Below are positions 11,340-23,900 of a DNA stretch of 64,000 bases, one piece after another (within the stretch, counting starts at the first letter, position 1; every line of letters begins with the position of its first letter). The stretch comes from Apostichopus japonicus (taxonomy: Eukaryota; Echinodermata; Holothuroidea; Aspidochirotida; Stichopodidae), in NCBI RefSeq assembly GCF_037975245.1, contig NC_092581.1, positions 5,977,501-6,041,500 of the forward strand. Reading direction: 5' to 3'. The notes under the pieces were generated by a model. That model searched no databases and was not told the DNA's origin. It saw only the letters and a list, made by a program, of their open reading frames with translations. A program made the translations under genes and the position numbers.

Positions 11340-12676
11340 AGATGCTGAAGGGAAGATGGGCTCTAGAGCGGAACGAACTTTCGGAACACCCTATAGTAAA
11401 TATATGGATAATAATAAAACTGCTGACTTTTTTTCAATAGGTAAACCGAGTGAAAATTTGAACTTTCTCCATGTAAATATTAGGAGTCTAAGTAAAAATT
11501 ATGAAGCTTTATTGCAACTTCTTTCTTCATGCAAGCACAACTTTTCCGTTATGGCTATTTCTGAAACATGGCTACATACCACTAGTCCCGTTGAGCTATT
11601 TGATATACTAAGAGTATACTTTTATTCACCGGGACCGAAATTATTCAACCGGTGGAGGAGTGGCTATGTATGTCAATAATTTATTTACCTTTTCTGTTTA
11701 TGATGACATCAGCAGTTATGTAAAATGACAATGTCAATATTACTTGTTTTGAATCCATGTTTATTAAATTATGCATCTCTAAAACAAAATCAGTAAATGT
11801 AGGGATTGTATATCGACCACCCAATCTTAGTATCAATCAATTCAACACTGATTCATTATACAATCAGCAGCAGTGTTTGTTCAAAAACGTGCTACATTTT
11901 TTAGGCAATTTGAATATTAGTTTTCTAGAGGTTGATTATGTAGCGGATTTTATCAACATGTGATATTCGTTTTCACTGGTACCTACCGTTGATAAACCAA
12001 CTAGGATATCTCCTACATCTGCTACACTCATAGATAATATATTTACTAATGATCACAAACATAATAGCTCATCCGGTATTATTATCTTTAAAGTCAGCGA
12101 TCACTTACCAATTTGTTTAGTAACGCTGGTTGGTCTCAAAGACAATGTTCAGTCTTATAAGACCACTCTTTCACAATGAAGCGTTATACTTCTGATAATA
12201 ATATTGACCGTCTTAAACTTCACTTGCGTCAGGTTGACTGGTCTTGTCTTACAAATGATGATGTTGACGACGCGTATAATTCCTTTATGAATATTTTTAA
12301 TGACCTTTTTGATGAAACTTGCCCTCCTATTAAAACAAAGCTTGGTTGTGGTAAATCCTATACTCCTTCGGGATTACTAACAATCTTTTAAAATCTATTC
12401 ATAAAAAAAAAAATTATATAGGAAGTACTTGTCTATTCATAGTCAAAGCAATAAACTGATCTATACTACATATAAAAATATTTTAATACAATCTATTAGA
12501 ACAGCCAATGTATTATATTTGAACTCAAACTTTGATCAATATATAAGGGTAACATAAAAAGGACATCATTGGAGAGTAATAAACCAAGTTATGAAAGGGA
12601 ATTGTAAAAAAAATACACTACCTGATCACCTTATAGAGAACAATGTCAAGGTAACAGACAGTTCCATACCTATATT
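11340..12676 (+). pseudogene. Decayed LINE ORF2 fragment (AP endonuclease region)
   Basis: Broken frames read NFLHVNIRSLSKNYEALL, MAISETWL (11460-11570), then VNVGIVYRPPN (about 11790-11825), then SATLIDNIFTN and SDHLPICLV (about 12015-12125), and a linker piece DRLKLHLRQVDWSCL (from 12205). These are the N, E and SDH motifs of an apurinic-type LINE endonuclease. At least three frame changes make it dead. Its right side is interrupted by the MITE at 12677. Confidence 0.8.
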
Positions 12677-13049
12677 CAAGGGCGTAGGAACCGGGGGGCT
12701 GGGGGGCGCCAGCCCCCCGGTGAAAAATGTGGAGGGGCGGAAGTATCATTCCGCCCCCCCCCCCCCCGCTTCGCAAGTCAGAAAACCCCTTTTTCATTTC
12801 CAAATGAGAAAAAAATCTCATTTGGAGCACCAAATTGCATCTAAGGCCAGGTGAAAATGCAAAATTATATACAAAATGGAGTGGGTGGGTTGAAGTGTGC
12901 TATATTGCACCAAAATGCATCTGAGGCCACCTGGAAATGCAAAAAAATTCCAAAGGGGAGGGCGACACCCCCTCCCCTTAGACCCCTCCCCAGGCCGGCC
13001 ATCAGTCTTCAGCCCACCCCCCACTCAAAAGTACCTTCCTACGCCACTG
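12677..13049. mobile_element. hAT-type MITE, copy 1
   Basis: 373 bp. The left end CAAGGGCGTAGGAA is an imperfect mirror of the right end TTCCTACGCCACTG, and perfect 8-bp duplications CCTATATT lie at 12669-12676 and 13050-13057. The interior has poly-G and poly-C blocks and no coding capacity. A second copy is at 51266-51641. It inserted into or beside the dead LINE. Confidence 0.9.
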
Positions 13050-13104
13050 CCTATATTAATTTTAGATGCTAAGTTATTACCCATGTTTACAAAACAAAAA
13101 ATTA

Positions 13105-13167
13105 TTAAATGTGTTAGCAATACCAGTTGTGTCTGACAGACACAACTGGTATTGCTCACACATTTAA
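13105..13167. repeat. Near-perfect 31-bp hairpin
   Basis: Arms 13105-13135 and 13137-13167 are reverse complements with one mismatch around a single central A. The core is ACCAGTTGTGTCTG / CAGACACAACTGGT. The pairing extends imperfectly into flanking A/T runs. Confidence 0.85.
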
Positions 13168-13499
13168 TATTTTTTAATATTATATGTTCACTTTGTTTAT
13201 ATTATGGTGAAGTGGAAATAAATAGTTTTCAATTTCAAAGAGAAGGATTGTGTTTGCAGTTTCAGGTAGCCTTTTATTGGCAATATAACTGGGGATATTA
13301 AGGCATATTCTAAGGGCTTCATTATGATTAAAATTAAAATTTGAGATTTGAGTCTTAGAACAACTAAGTAATACTGCCGTGATAATAGGTTATAATAAGA
13401 TATATATATTTGTAAATGAGTGTGTGGAGGGAGACAATTAAGATTACTTAGACTTTTAAGTGAATTTAAGATTCTCAAGGCTTTCCCGGTATGATGTTG

Positions 13500-13895
13500 A
13501 TATGTTTTATTCTTTAATTAAGCTTATTGTCCAGAGTAATTGCTAAACAGCTTCTTTACTGGGAGTGTTGTTGGTGGTGGATAGATTAATGTGTAGTCCT
13601 CAGTCGAGTCATTTGAGTAGGGATACTTAAAGATGATAAAGTTAGATTCGTCCGGATCAATTTTAACTCTCCATTTCATACACCAGATGCTGGGGGTGTC
13701 AGAGAATCTTTGGATCGCGCTGACGCATGTAGGAATTCTTTTGCTGCCAAATAGCGAGGTCATCTGCGAACTGACTGCATTCAACTCCCTGGTCGATTTA
13801 AGCTAATTCTACCTCGCCATTGTAAGGAAGGTCATTAACGTAAATACTACATAAGTAGGGAACACCGAAAGGGTAATGCTTTTATGGAACGCGAA
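13500..13895 (-). pseudogene. Decayed LINE reverse-transcriptase fragment
   Basis: Minus-strand translation in shifting frames gives a YLCSIYVNDLP-like block (the conserved LFSIYVNDLP following RT motif B), then SQFADDLAIW (motif C, FADD), then KINP-like DESNFIIFKYP, and LGVTLDNKL-like residues near 13510. Several frameshifts and stops are present. Short fragment with no element boundary seen. Confidence 0.65.
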
Positions 13896-14075
13896 AAGGG
13901 CATCCGTATTTCGTTGTCTAAACTAAGTTTGTTGCTGTCTAAACTAAAGCTGTTGCTGCTAGTTAACCATGTTGCTGTTGTTCGTTGATGTCTAAACTTA
14001 CGTTGATGTCTAAACTCACGTTGATGTCTAAACTCACGTTGATGTCTTCACTTTCGTTGCTATCTAAAGTTCCGT
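13896..14075 (+). repeat. Degenerate tandem repeat of TCTAAACTNACGTTG type, copy 1
   Basis: GTTGATGTCTAAACTCACGTTGA-like units follow each other about every 20 bp. The leading part TTTCGTTGTCTAAACTAAG also starts the related array at 17270-17420, so both arrays belong to one dispersed family. Confidence 0.75.
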
Positions 14076-14868
14076 TAATGTAACACATTGTGAACGAACA
14101 TCATTCATTCTTTTCAAGAAATGATAGCAATCAACCGCAAGTTGCTTCCGTGTAGAGCTAACAACATTTCTATTACAAAGATTTTCATGCTAAATACAGC
14201 CAATGATGTTTTCTCAAATTTCCCGAGATTTGTTTGGTTAATAGTCCCTTACCCATTGTCTGCAAACATGCTTGCATCTTCAGTGCTCAATGAACGAAAA
14301 GTATGATGGTTTAACTATTTAACGCGAAGGGGAGGGGGTCGTTAATGTCCTGATTTGTAGCAACAGCCATGTAAATATCCTTAACAACCTGATTTGCCGA
14401 CAAGATCACGTTGTTAACGATATTTACATGATAGTTTAAGTTGATACAACTCCGAGGACGTTGTTAATGTCATATTTGAATAATTGTTTTATCACAGAAA
14501 GTTGAGACAATCTATGCATTTTGCGGGAATCTACCACAACATCTCTGATACTGAATAGGACTTTAAATCTCACAGTATGTTATGTTCTCTCCCTATTGAG
14601 AGTTGATAATGTAAAATGTGCATTTATACAACAGTTTTTTCTTCGTTGCAAACTTGCGTAAACGTGCTTCAAGTCATGATTCTGGTGCAATACTAATTCG
14701 TGTGCATAAACTACTGCAGTCATACATCGTCAAAAGTATAGTCATTGAAGTTTCGAAATTGCATAAAAATGTTATTTAAATACTATAATTTTCGTGGAGT
14801 TGGTTGTTTCCAAATACTGAAAAGCATCCAGGGTAAATGTTGGATCAGTTGCTCTATATGGTTGGATG
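14076..14868. other. No feature recognised
   Basis: AT-rich sequence without a supported exon, ORF or repeat partner. Confidence 0.4.
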
Positions 14869-16485
14869 CAGTGGCGTAGCCAGCGGGGGGGGGATCCCCC
14901 AGTTGAAATGCTCGCCCCCCACTTGCCTCCCCAAATGGAATTATTGACTGAGAAAAAAAAACTTGAAAGCACACTAAATATGTTGCTGGGCCTATATGCA
15001 TATTACATGGTTGTTATGCAATTTTTATTCTTTACCTTTTACCTAATTCTCTATCTGCGAAATTGGGTGGCGAAAATAAAAATCACTTCCATGGGAACAT
15101 TGCCTTGAAAAAGAATTTGACCCAAGCAGCAGCGCAAAAAACGCCACTGTCTCTGTATTGTCAAATGTGGAAACGGGTTGGCAATTTAATTAAACGGTCT
15201 CCGCGGCACTCAAAAGCGGAGGCTACGTTCAGTTTATGTCCACATGGTTATCCCTGATTCCTGGATTGTGTTCCGAAATGATTCACACGTGAGTGACGTG
15301 TATGGCAGAATGAATATCACAGTATTTAGAAACAATTTGCATTTTGACTGAAACTTACAACATGTTTTGCTACGCCTACGCGACCAATCGCGATGTGTTT
15401 CTTGGGTTAGGTACATTCAACACAGAACAGCCATAGGCCCGAGGTGACCAGACGTCTTCGATTTTCGGGGAGAGTCCCCGGTTACAGTGTGCTGTCCCCG
15501 ATGAACAAGTGTCCCCGAAAATGTCCCCGATTCGTCAAAATGTTCAGGAATTTCGAAAATATCCCACATTATTAGTAAAATAATTGTAAAAACAAAATTT
15601 AGTCAAGTGTGCAGTCGCAGAAAGGAACTTATAACCAGTATTTCAGGTGGGCCAGTGTAATGTGGAAACACTGTTAAAAATATGCTACATCGATCTAGCC
15701 TAGCACTCTTTCGACCGTATAAATGGCAACTACGGCGACACAACGACACTTATAGTGTGAGCATGAGCAAATCACAAGCTCTCAAAGAACCACGTAAAGT
15801 TAGTGGATTTCATCTAAGAAAAAGCTACAGTTTTGAAAATAAAATTGATTTAAAAAGTGCTTCAAAGTATCACCATTTTACATCTAAGCACCTTAGGCAT
15901 TTGAAAATTTTCCAATTTTCCCCTTAAACCCCTCCCCCATATCAGTCACGCAATAAATGTCCCTGATTTCATTCACGAAAATATGGTCATGTTACAGTGT
16001 CTGTAATAGGGCGCGAGATTCGTCGATAAGTTCGCAGACAGTCATCAGAATAGGCGAATTAACCTACGCTATACTGTTTGAGTGAGCCCTAGAAAGTGCA
16101 AAAGAAGGGCCCGAAGGGAGAATGATAACATCTTTTGTTGATCGGGGGGTGGGGGTTACGCTCCCAGGCAAGTCAGATATCATGCTGATCATCTTTGAAT
16201 ACTGACAGAAAGAGCATAGTCTATTCAAATTTTTAAAGAGAATTATCGATGACTTTCTCAGTCATCTGTTTTATCGTGAATAATACCAATGTGGAAATAA
16301 CATAAAACGTCAGCTAACTAGAGTGACCATCTGTACCCTACATTGCTGACACAATACCCGATTTGCCACAGTTTGTCATGCAAACTGTTTGGTAGGTCTT
16401 TTGTACTAGCTTAGTCTGCCCCACCAATCAGACCCTTCGCCCCCCTTGCCCCCCCCCCAGATGGAAAAGTCTGGCTACGCCACTT
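14869..16485. mobile_element. hAT-type non-autonomous element, 1.6 kb
   Basis: Starts CAGTGGCGTAGCCAG and ends CTGGCTACGCCACTT, with the perfect 8-bp duplication GTTGGATG at 14861-14868 and 16486-16493. The interior holds C-rich blocks and a stretch of repeated GTCCCCGA motifs (15450-15535). No transposase frame was seen. Confidence 0.88.
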
Positions 16486-17156
16486 GTTGGATGTATAGTC
16501 TGCGCTTCGTGAGTAACAAGATGGGCACAATATTGAAGTACGTGGGCAATACACTCACAGAACTAGTTTACTAAACCCGCCAAGCAAATTCATTCGTAAC
16601 ACCAATCCAGTTCGGAGTTTCGATTTGCGAAAGGGATTGTGGGGTAAATGGAATATCCACAAAGCTCGCTCAGCATTGTTAAGAATTTTAGAGCAAAAAA
16701 CCCGCTAACATGTTATGCAAGAAACGAATCATCCAAGATACACTCGAGTTTTGACTAGGCACAGTGGTATGATCTTTTCTTCACCAATTTTCAGGATTTG
16801 CGAATGTGCAGCTGAAACTCCGCAGTTCGAACAGGCCTGAAATAATTGCCTGAAATTTAGTGAGATATGCACAATGCATGTACGGGGGTATTTCAAGAGT
16901 TGGGGTTGCTGATGAAATCGCTGCAAGGTCAAAGCACGGAGGTTCTAAATATAAACGGAGTTGGCGAGGAGGAAAGAGTGGCAAGGCAGGCGAAATGAAG
17001 GTCGGGCGGCCACCCCTGTAAAACAGCGAAGCTAGGGCACTGGATGGCATCTGCCATATATATTATGTAGAGCATTCACAAGGTATACAGGCAGTTTCAC
17101 GATCACATCTTTACAACTACACTAGGAAGTATTTTGTGCTGGTATTTTGTGTAGTT

Positions 17157-17233
17157 ACTCGTTTTACTTGATTTCCGACATACACAGCGTACTGTATCTC
17201 TACACATTGTTGAAGGGGCTAAAATTAAATCAG
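17157..17233 (+). repeat. Inverted-repeat arm, partner at 19252-19322
   Basis: CTCGTTTTACTTGATTTCC through CTCTACACATTGTTGAAGGG to AAATCAG is the reverse complement, with small differences, of 19252-19322. A shorter relative of the partner lies at 17831-17869. Directly inside this arm sits a second TCTAAACT-type tandem array (17270-17420). Confidence 0.8.
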
Positions 17234-17269
17234 ATTTAAAGTGCACTATTTTTATGCTGGAAAAACTTA

Positions 17270-17420
17270 TTTCGTTGTCTAAACTAAGTTTGTTGTTGTC
17301 TAAACTAAAGTTGTTGCTGCTGTTTGACCACGTTGTTGCTCAAACTTACGTTGTTGCTCAAACTCACGTTGTTGTGTTAACTTCCGTTTTCTAAACATAC
17401 GTCGTTGTCTAAACTTACTG
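17270..17420 (+). repeat. Degenerate tandem repeat of TCTAAACTNACGTTG type, copy 2
   Basis: Begins TTTCGTTGTCTAAACTAAG like the array at 13896 and continues with GTTGTTGCTCAAACTCACG units. Confidence 0.75.
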
Positions 17421-17880
17421 TGGTGCTATCGGCGCTGTTCAAAATTGCTCAACCGCGTAATGTAAACCAGAATGCAAAATGCATTGAGGTTTTGGTGACT
17501 TCAGTACACTAGAAAGTTGTAAGTATCAGCAGAACTAGCTGTTACTATAGAAATGGCCCGAACCACCATTTTGATAAATTAATACTATGGCATGATAAAC
17601 ACAGGTCAGTCTACTGTACGTGGCTATACACACTTGCACCAAAAAACAATAGGGGTCTTGGGGGTCCAAGTCCATTTGGAGTCACCAGACGCAAACTTGT
17701 GGAAACCTTGTTTTATAAGCTACCGTATCTCCCACCGCCAGCCTATCAGATAACATGGCGTTAGTACAGCTCATACGAATAGGAGACTGCACGGTAAACA
17801 ACTTTTAAAATGTAATAGGCTATGCATATACGCTGTGAATGTCAGAAATCATGTAAAACGAGTGTCTAGCAACAACCACT

Positions 17881-19154
17881 TTACATGGCTTTCATTGACC
17901 TGACAAAGACCTTCGACTTGGTCAGCAGGAAAGGTCTCTTCATTCTATTGCAGAAGATCGGATGTCCACCCAAGCTCCTTCGGCTGATTATATCCTTCCA
18001 CGAGGACATGCAGGGTACTGTCCAATTATATGCCAAAATGTCAGACCCCTTCCCAATCAAGAGTGGCGTTAAGCAGGGATGCGTGTTTGCCCCAACACTC
18101 TTTGGCATCTGCTAATCTTTGCTGCTTTCATACGCCTTCAGAGAGTCCGTGGATGGTATCTTTCTTCACACCAGAAGCGATGGAAGCCTGTATAACCTTG
18201 CCCGCCTCCGTGCTTATCAAAGTGAGGAAGGTTCTGATCAGAGAAATGCTTTTTGCAGATGATGCAGCATTAACAGCACACTCTGAAACTGCTCTGCGAC
18301 GACTGGTGGACTGCTTTGCACATGCTTGTGCTGAATTTGGCCTGACTATCAGCATAAAGAAGACTTAGGTGCTTGGACAAAATGTGAGCAATATCCCGGT
18401 CATCAAACTTGGCAACTCAACACTCAAAGTTGTAGACGAGTTTACCTACTTGGGCTCCACCATCTCAAACAGCCTTTCACTGGACTCTGAGCTTAACAGG
18501 AGGATCGGAAAAGCTGCCTCAGCCATGGCTCGTCTCTCTGCGAGGGTCTGGGAGAACCGCATGCTGACCACCAACACTAAGATGCAAGTCTATCAGGCCT
18601 GTGTGCTCAGCACTCTTCTCTATGGCAGCGAGGCATGGACGCTCTATTCGCATCAGGAATGCAGACTCAACACTTTCCACCTGCGCAGCCTCAGGAAAAT
18701 TCTTGGCATTAAATGGCAAGACCACATCCCAAATACAAGTGTCCTGGAACTTGCAGGCATCCAAAGCATGTATGCAATACTCAGCCAAAGGCGCCTACGC
18801 TGGCTTGGCCATGTCAGGCGGATGGATGACGGACGTATCCCCAAAGACATCCTGTATGGTGAACTTGCAACTGGCTCCAGACGCACTGGAAGGCCCATTT
18901 TGCGTTACAAAGACACCTGCAAACGGGATATGAAGTCAGGATGCATTGACCCAACTAATTGGGAAGCACTAGCCGCAGATAGAAGCAAGTGGAGAGCAGC
19001 TGTCAGGACTGCCGTAAGGCACAGAGAGGAACAGAGGGGAGAGCAGTGGGAGGAAAAGAGGAAAAGACGTCATCATAGAGGGATCACCTTGCCTGACAAC
19101 TCAACCTCTTTTTCAGGTTTTACCTGCAAGAATCAGCTTATTCAGCCACTCTAA
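17881..19154 (+). pseudogene. 5'-truncated LINE reverse transcriptase (RTE-like style), inactivated
   Basis: Begins inside the RT at AFIDLTKTFDLVSRKGLF (motif A) and continues through SGVKQGCVFAPTLFGI (motif B). After a stop and a frameshift near 18114-18235 come MLFADDAALTAHSE (motif C), a TAG stop at 18366-18368, YLGSTISNSLSLDSELN, STLLYGSEAW and RRLRWLGHVRRMDDGRIPK. The C-terminus is basic. The LRWLGHV...GRP tail is typical of a widespread invertebrate LINE group often annotated RTE-like; clade assignment is tentative. The GC content is visibly higher than in the neighbours. Imperfect ~38-bp direct repeats (17831-17869 and 19290-19328) bracket it. Confidence 0.85.
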
Positions 19155-19251
19155 GCGCTGCAACTTCAATAGTGTCTGAACAAGAGTGCAGTTATTCCAT
19201 CGTCTCGCGAGACGGAAGGTTGCCAATAAGACTAAGTATTCGCATAAAAAA

Positions 19252-19328
19252 CTGATTTCATTGAGCCCCTCCAACAGTGTGTAGAGATAAGCTGTGTATG
19301 TCGAAAATCAAGTAAAACGAGTGTCTAG
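19252..19328 (-). repeat. Inverted-repeat arm, partner at 17157-17233
   Basis: Reverse complement of the 17157 arm. Its right half also matches 17831-17869 in direct orientation (TGTAAAACGAGTGTCTAG-like). Confidence 0.8.
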
Positions 19329-20951
19329 AAAAAAGGCCATCATAAAATACTGTACTTTGATTTATTGAACCATTAAATGATGTCTGGATATGTTGTGAAT
19401 GTCAACATAATCAAGTAAACGAATTGATGTCTAAACCCAGATGCTGTATAAACTTTTGTTGTTCACATCGACGCTGTTCAACATTTGATCTCACGAAATT
19501 CAACAAACATCACCAGCGCACGAGAATGCGTTATACCTACTTTTATTTCAGATATTTACTTCTATTTCAGGCTACGATAGGCAGATACTTTCCAAATCAG
19601 CAATATTCAACTATATCATATAACTGCAGTGTAATAGGAACTTGAACCAGGTCATAGGTCAACGCAAGTTGGACATGAATCCCGTTCTGGGCTCCAAACG
19701 TTGTTGTATTTTTTTTGCCTCAATGAACGATCTATGAACAACCACCACAATATATACGATCGTAGGTGTCCCTCTTCATCACCATTGTTTGTTGCCCCCC
19801 CCCCCATCACCATCTAGACTTCCCCCAATCACCATCGTTAGTTTTCCCCCTCCTCAACACAATGGTTAGTTGTCTCTCCCCATCACCATCGTAATTTCCC
19901 CAGCCATCATAATCGTTCCCACTCCCACCCCCCCCCATCATCATTATCGTTAGATGCAACCCTCCCCTCCTCCCCGTGATAGACTAGATACGACGCTATT
20001 ATAACTTAGCAGGATAGATACAAAACATTTGATCGTGCACACATATGTTTCCTTCCTTCAGTGTGTAGTACAATGTACATATATCTCTGGATGTATTTGG
20101 TTACTTAAACTTCATATATGGCCCCATGTTCATCGATACGATTGCTTGGTTGATATGGTTCCATAAAACTTAGATATATTACCACATAAAAGGCACTTGA
20201 GGACAGAAAACTTAATGTAGCCATGCAAGATTTAAGTCAATATAAAACCATATATAAAATCCGCTGCAAACTGGTTTTGCCAACTATAGACATCAGCTTT
20301 ATTACATGACTTTACACTTTGTCGGGTAAGATCAGGTACACTGTACAGCATGATTTAGTAGTTATCAAATCTTTATCGTAGTAGCAACCCGCAAGTTATA
20401 TTAAAGTATAAGTTGAGCAGCGGAAGGCAAATTAAATACGTGCTCTGTACTAATACTTCGAGATTAGCATTCCACGTATGTATTCTTTTGAATAAGGCAA
20501 GTTACTTTCTTTCTAAAGTTAAATTTTGATACAAAGTCCATGCAGATGACAGATCATAGTTGCACAGTTATCAGTATTAAGTTTTACGGAACCGCAGTTT
20601 TCGTAGTTACAGGAGAAACGTCCACTCGGAGAGATCTATAGCGGTATCACTTATCAAAGGTTTGGCCTAACTGAAGGCTATATCCATGCCATATACATCT
20701 GTATGTCTGTATGTGTGTCTGCTATCTGCTAAATAAGGATTTATACTGCTGAATATTGGGCAAGTTTTGTTAATTTTAAAGAATGATTTATTGGGCAGTT
20801 ATTCAAATTTTATCCATAGATCGTACATAATGTACACGCGATTCTATACGTCATTACCAATTCAGTTACACTATTTATTCTCGGTCTTCATTTACAGGAG
20901 ATTTACCGTTACCTGCCTTGCATGCTGTGATTATCTTTTATCAATCTCAAA
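19329..20951. other. Upstream flank of the SLC22 gene; simple repeat at about 19775-19960
   Basis: 19775-19960 is a degenerate tandem of CCCCATCACCATCGTTAG units. The rest is AT-rich with no supported exon. Promoter and 5' UTR of the SLC22 gene should lie in the right part, but no core element stands out enough to call. Confidence 0.5.
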
Positions 20952-23900
20952 ATGTCTTTCGACGACGTTTTGACAGATATAGGAGGCTTTGGTATATTTC
21001 AATGGAAAATCATTACCTTGGTAACCATCCCACCGCTGGCACAGTGCGCTATCCTGCTTTCTCAAGTCTTTATAGCTGGAGATGGCAATCATTGGTGTAA
21101 AGTAAGTCAGTGGCAACAAGAGGATTGTTGGCAATGGAATATGACGATGGAACAGTGCAGCGACTTTAAGAAGACACTTTCTATCCCAATGAATGATGAT
21201 GGGACGTGGAGTCAATGTTCAAAGTTCAACGTGAGTGGAATGGATCTTGCAACCGCCTTCGAGTACAGCAATTGGACGGGTGGTGAAGTTATCAGCTGTG
21301 ACGAAGGGTGGGAGTTCGACAGAAGTGTGTTTCACAGCACGATTGGTGAAGAAGTAAGATCAGGCATAACAGTCTTTCAACTTTACAACAAATCTGTGCA
21401 AAGTTTAATACGTACCGCCCCCATGATCCCCGCCCCACCTTCGTCCATTCCCATGGAAACCTGATACCAGAATAAACTTGGGTGATACATACCTCACACG
21501 TGGTATGCAGATCCATTTTGCACTTGGCTTTGAACTCTTGAAGCCGTTTAAAACATCGATTGAAAATTCGAGGAAATTCGACCTGGAAAGGAATCTTGTT
21601 ATGTTTCACTAGTAACTCTATAGTTTGCAATGAAAGGTACCTGCGGTCAGATATATTTATGGCCACCAGTGAATTGGTAAACCAAATCTATGCCAAAGAA
21701 ACGCCGCGGCCATGTTTTTACATCCACTAACAAATACCAGAGCCGTTATAAGTAGCCAATGCGACTGATTCAAACAATTAGTCAAGTTTCATGCATGCTT
21801 CTCATTATGAACCAAATCTCCTGATATGAACTATAGAAAAAGTTTCTTCGACAATGGTTCATTTTACGTGACGTGTCTTTGGTTTTGTGGTAGGTGATGG
21901 GGAGTGGGGAGACCAGGAATCGACATTTCCCTGTTACCTTTCATGTTAAAGAATGTGATCCCTCTGTTTGACTGATTTCTCTTCCATTTATTACTTATTG
22001 ATATTGATATTTATCCATTATTTAACATAGTGGGAACTGGTTTGCGAGAAGGCAGCGATACCCAATCTCATTCAGTCTGTATATTTCTTTGGATATCTGG
22101 TGGGAAGTATTGCTTTCGGCCGACTAGCTGATAGGTGAGTCTAACATTTAAATCAGATATTATGTATATGTTTTGTCGAAGTGTTGGGGTGATATATTAT
22201 TAATACGAAAAACCTCGGAACTATTCTTTAAATATTAAAGCTGAAATGCTTGTAAGTTGAGTAAAAAAACAAAACAAGATGGATATGATAAAGTAAATAT
22301 GCTAGAAAACACTAAAGTGATAGGTGCAATTTTATGAAATCTATAAATATTGTATTTATTTAAAATTCCCATATGGATGCACAGAGTTAACACAACGTGA
22401 AAATATGGGATGGTATCATAATTTAAGGTAAATGATATAGTGATCACGAGTTTCTATAGTAACATTGCATAAATCACGAGTTTCTATAGTAACTTTTCAT
22501 AAATCACGAGTTTCTATAGTATTCACGAGTTTCTATAGTAACCTTTCTTAAATCAAGAGTTTCTATAGTAACCTTTCTTAAATCAAGAGTTTCTATAGTA
22601 ACCTTGCATAAATCACGAGTTTCTACGGTAATCACGAGTTTCTATAGTAACCTTGCTCAAATCACGAGTTTCTATAGTAACCTTGCATAAATCACGAGTT
22701 TCTACGGTAATCACGAGTTTCTATAGTAACATTGCTTAAATTACGAGTTTCTATAGTAATCACGAGTTTCTATAGTAACATTGCTCAAATCACGAGTTTC
22801 TATAGTAACCTTGCATAAATCACGAGTTTCTACGGTAATCACGAGTTTCTATAGTAACATTGCTTAAATCACGAGTTTCTATAGTAATCAGCGACTGCTC
22901 CCCCTTTCAGTGTCGAAAAAATGTTAAAAACTGCTGTATTTTTAGCATGGAAATTTTGTCAGTGCTCTTTTGATCTTTAATACTCGTCAGCTCTGTTAAG
23001 TTGATTATAATCGTAGTAACATTCAGGCCTACTGATTCAACTACTTACTTAGTTTGGCAGATGCAATTAGCTAAATTTAGCCTATAGTTATAGCCAATGA
23101 CAAGCCTACAGTTGGACACTGTGTAATGCAATACATATTGCCTACCTAACCGCACTCGATGGAGTGTCACAGACCGTATACACAACGACGTCGACAACTT
23201 TCGTTCTCATCCTTTCTATGATTCGTCCTAAGTTGTTGCACGAACAGCGTGTTATGAAGCTAAGCTAGCAATCGTACGTGATACGCACATCCTATAAATA
23301 ATTATTACACTGCTAGTATACTGCGATAACGATATTTGTTTTTAGGCCACTGCACATCTGGCTGTCTCAAAAAATATGAAAGTTTATATTGTCCGTCAGT
23401 TAAGTTCGTCAAATGTATTAAAGTCCAGACATTGGACAATAAACAAGAATCATCCTACTGGGAAAATTGTAAAAGAGCACTATGTTTGCTTTCTGATATA
23501 ATATGTAAAACAATTCAAACGGGAACACAATCTGCTGATAATATGATATCATATGATAATGATGAAACTGGCAAAACATTGCACCAGATCGCATCTAAGG
23601 ACATTCAATTGTTCAAAAATATATCGGACCCCTTAGACCCCTCCCCCATATCAAATTCCTGGCTACGTCGCTGCACTGTAGCCTGTAACTGTTAGTGTTA
23701 ATATCTTCTCAATCAAGGTGACCACTGCCGTATTGCCGTAAAATATACCTGAATCAATAATGGTAAGTTGGGCACTGATGTTGAAACCTATATAAGTACA
23801 TTACTACCACCTTCAGCATTGAAATATTACCTGTATCCATTATACACATTTGGAATGCTATTCAGTGACCAATTAGTTTGTTTGATTCTTTATACCGCAA

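Noticed and set aside
18030-18368. Independent 112-aa gene before the 261-aa frame at 18369
   Set aside because: Its second half is the RT FADD region of the same dead LINE, separated only by a frameshift and a stop.
22442-22890. CRISPR-like spacing of short repeats
   Set aside because: Spacers are themselves repeated and the setting is a eukaryotic intron; it is a minisatellite.
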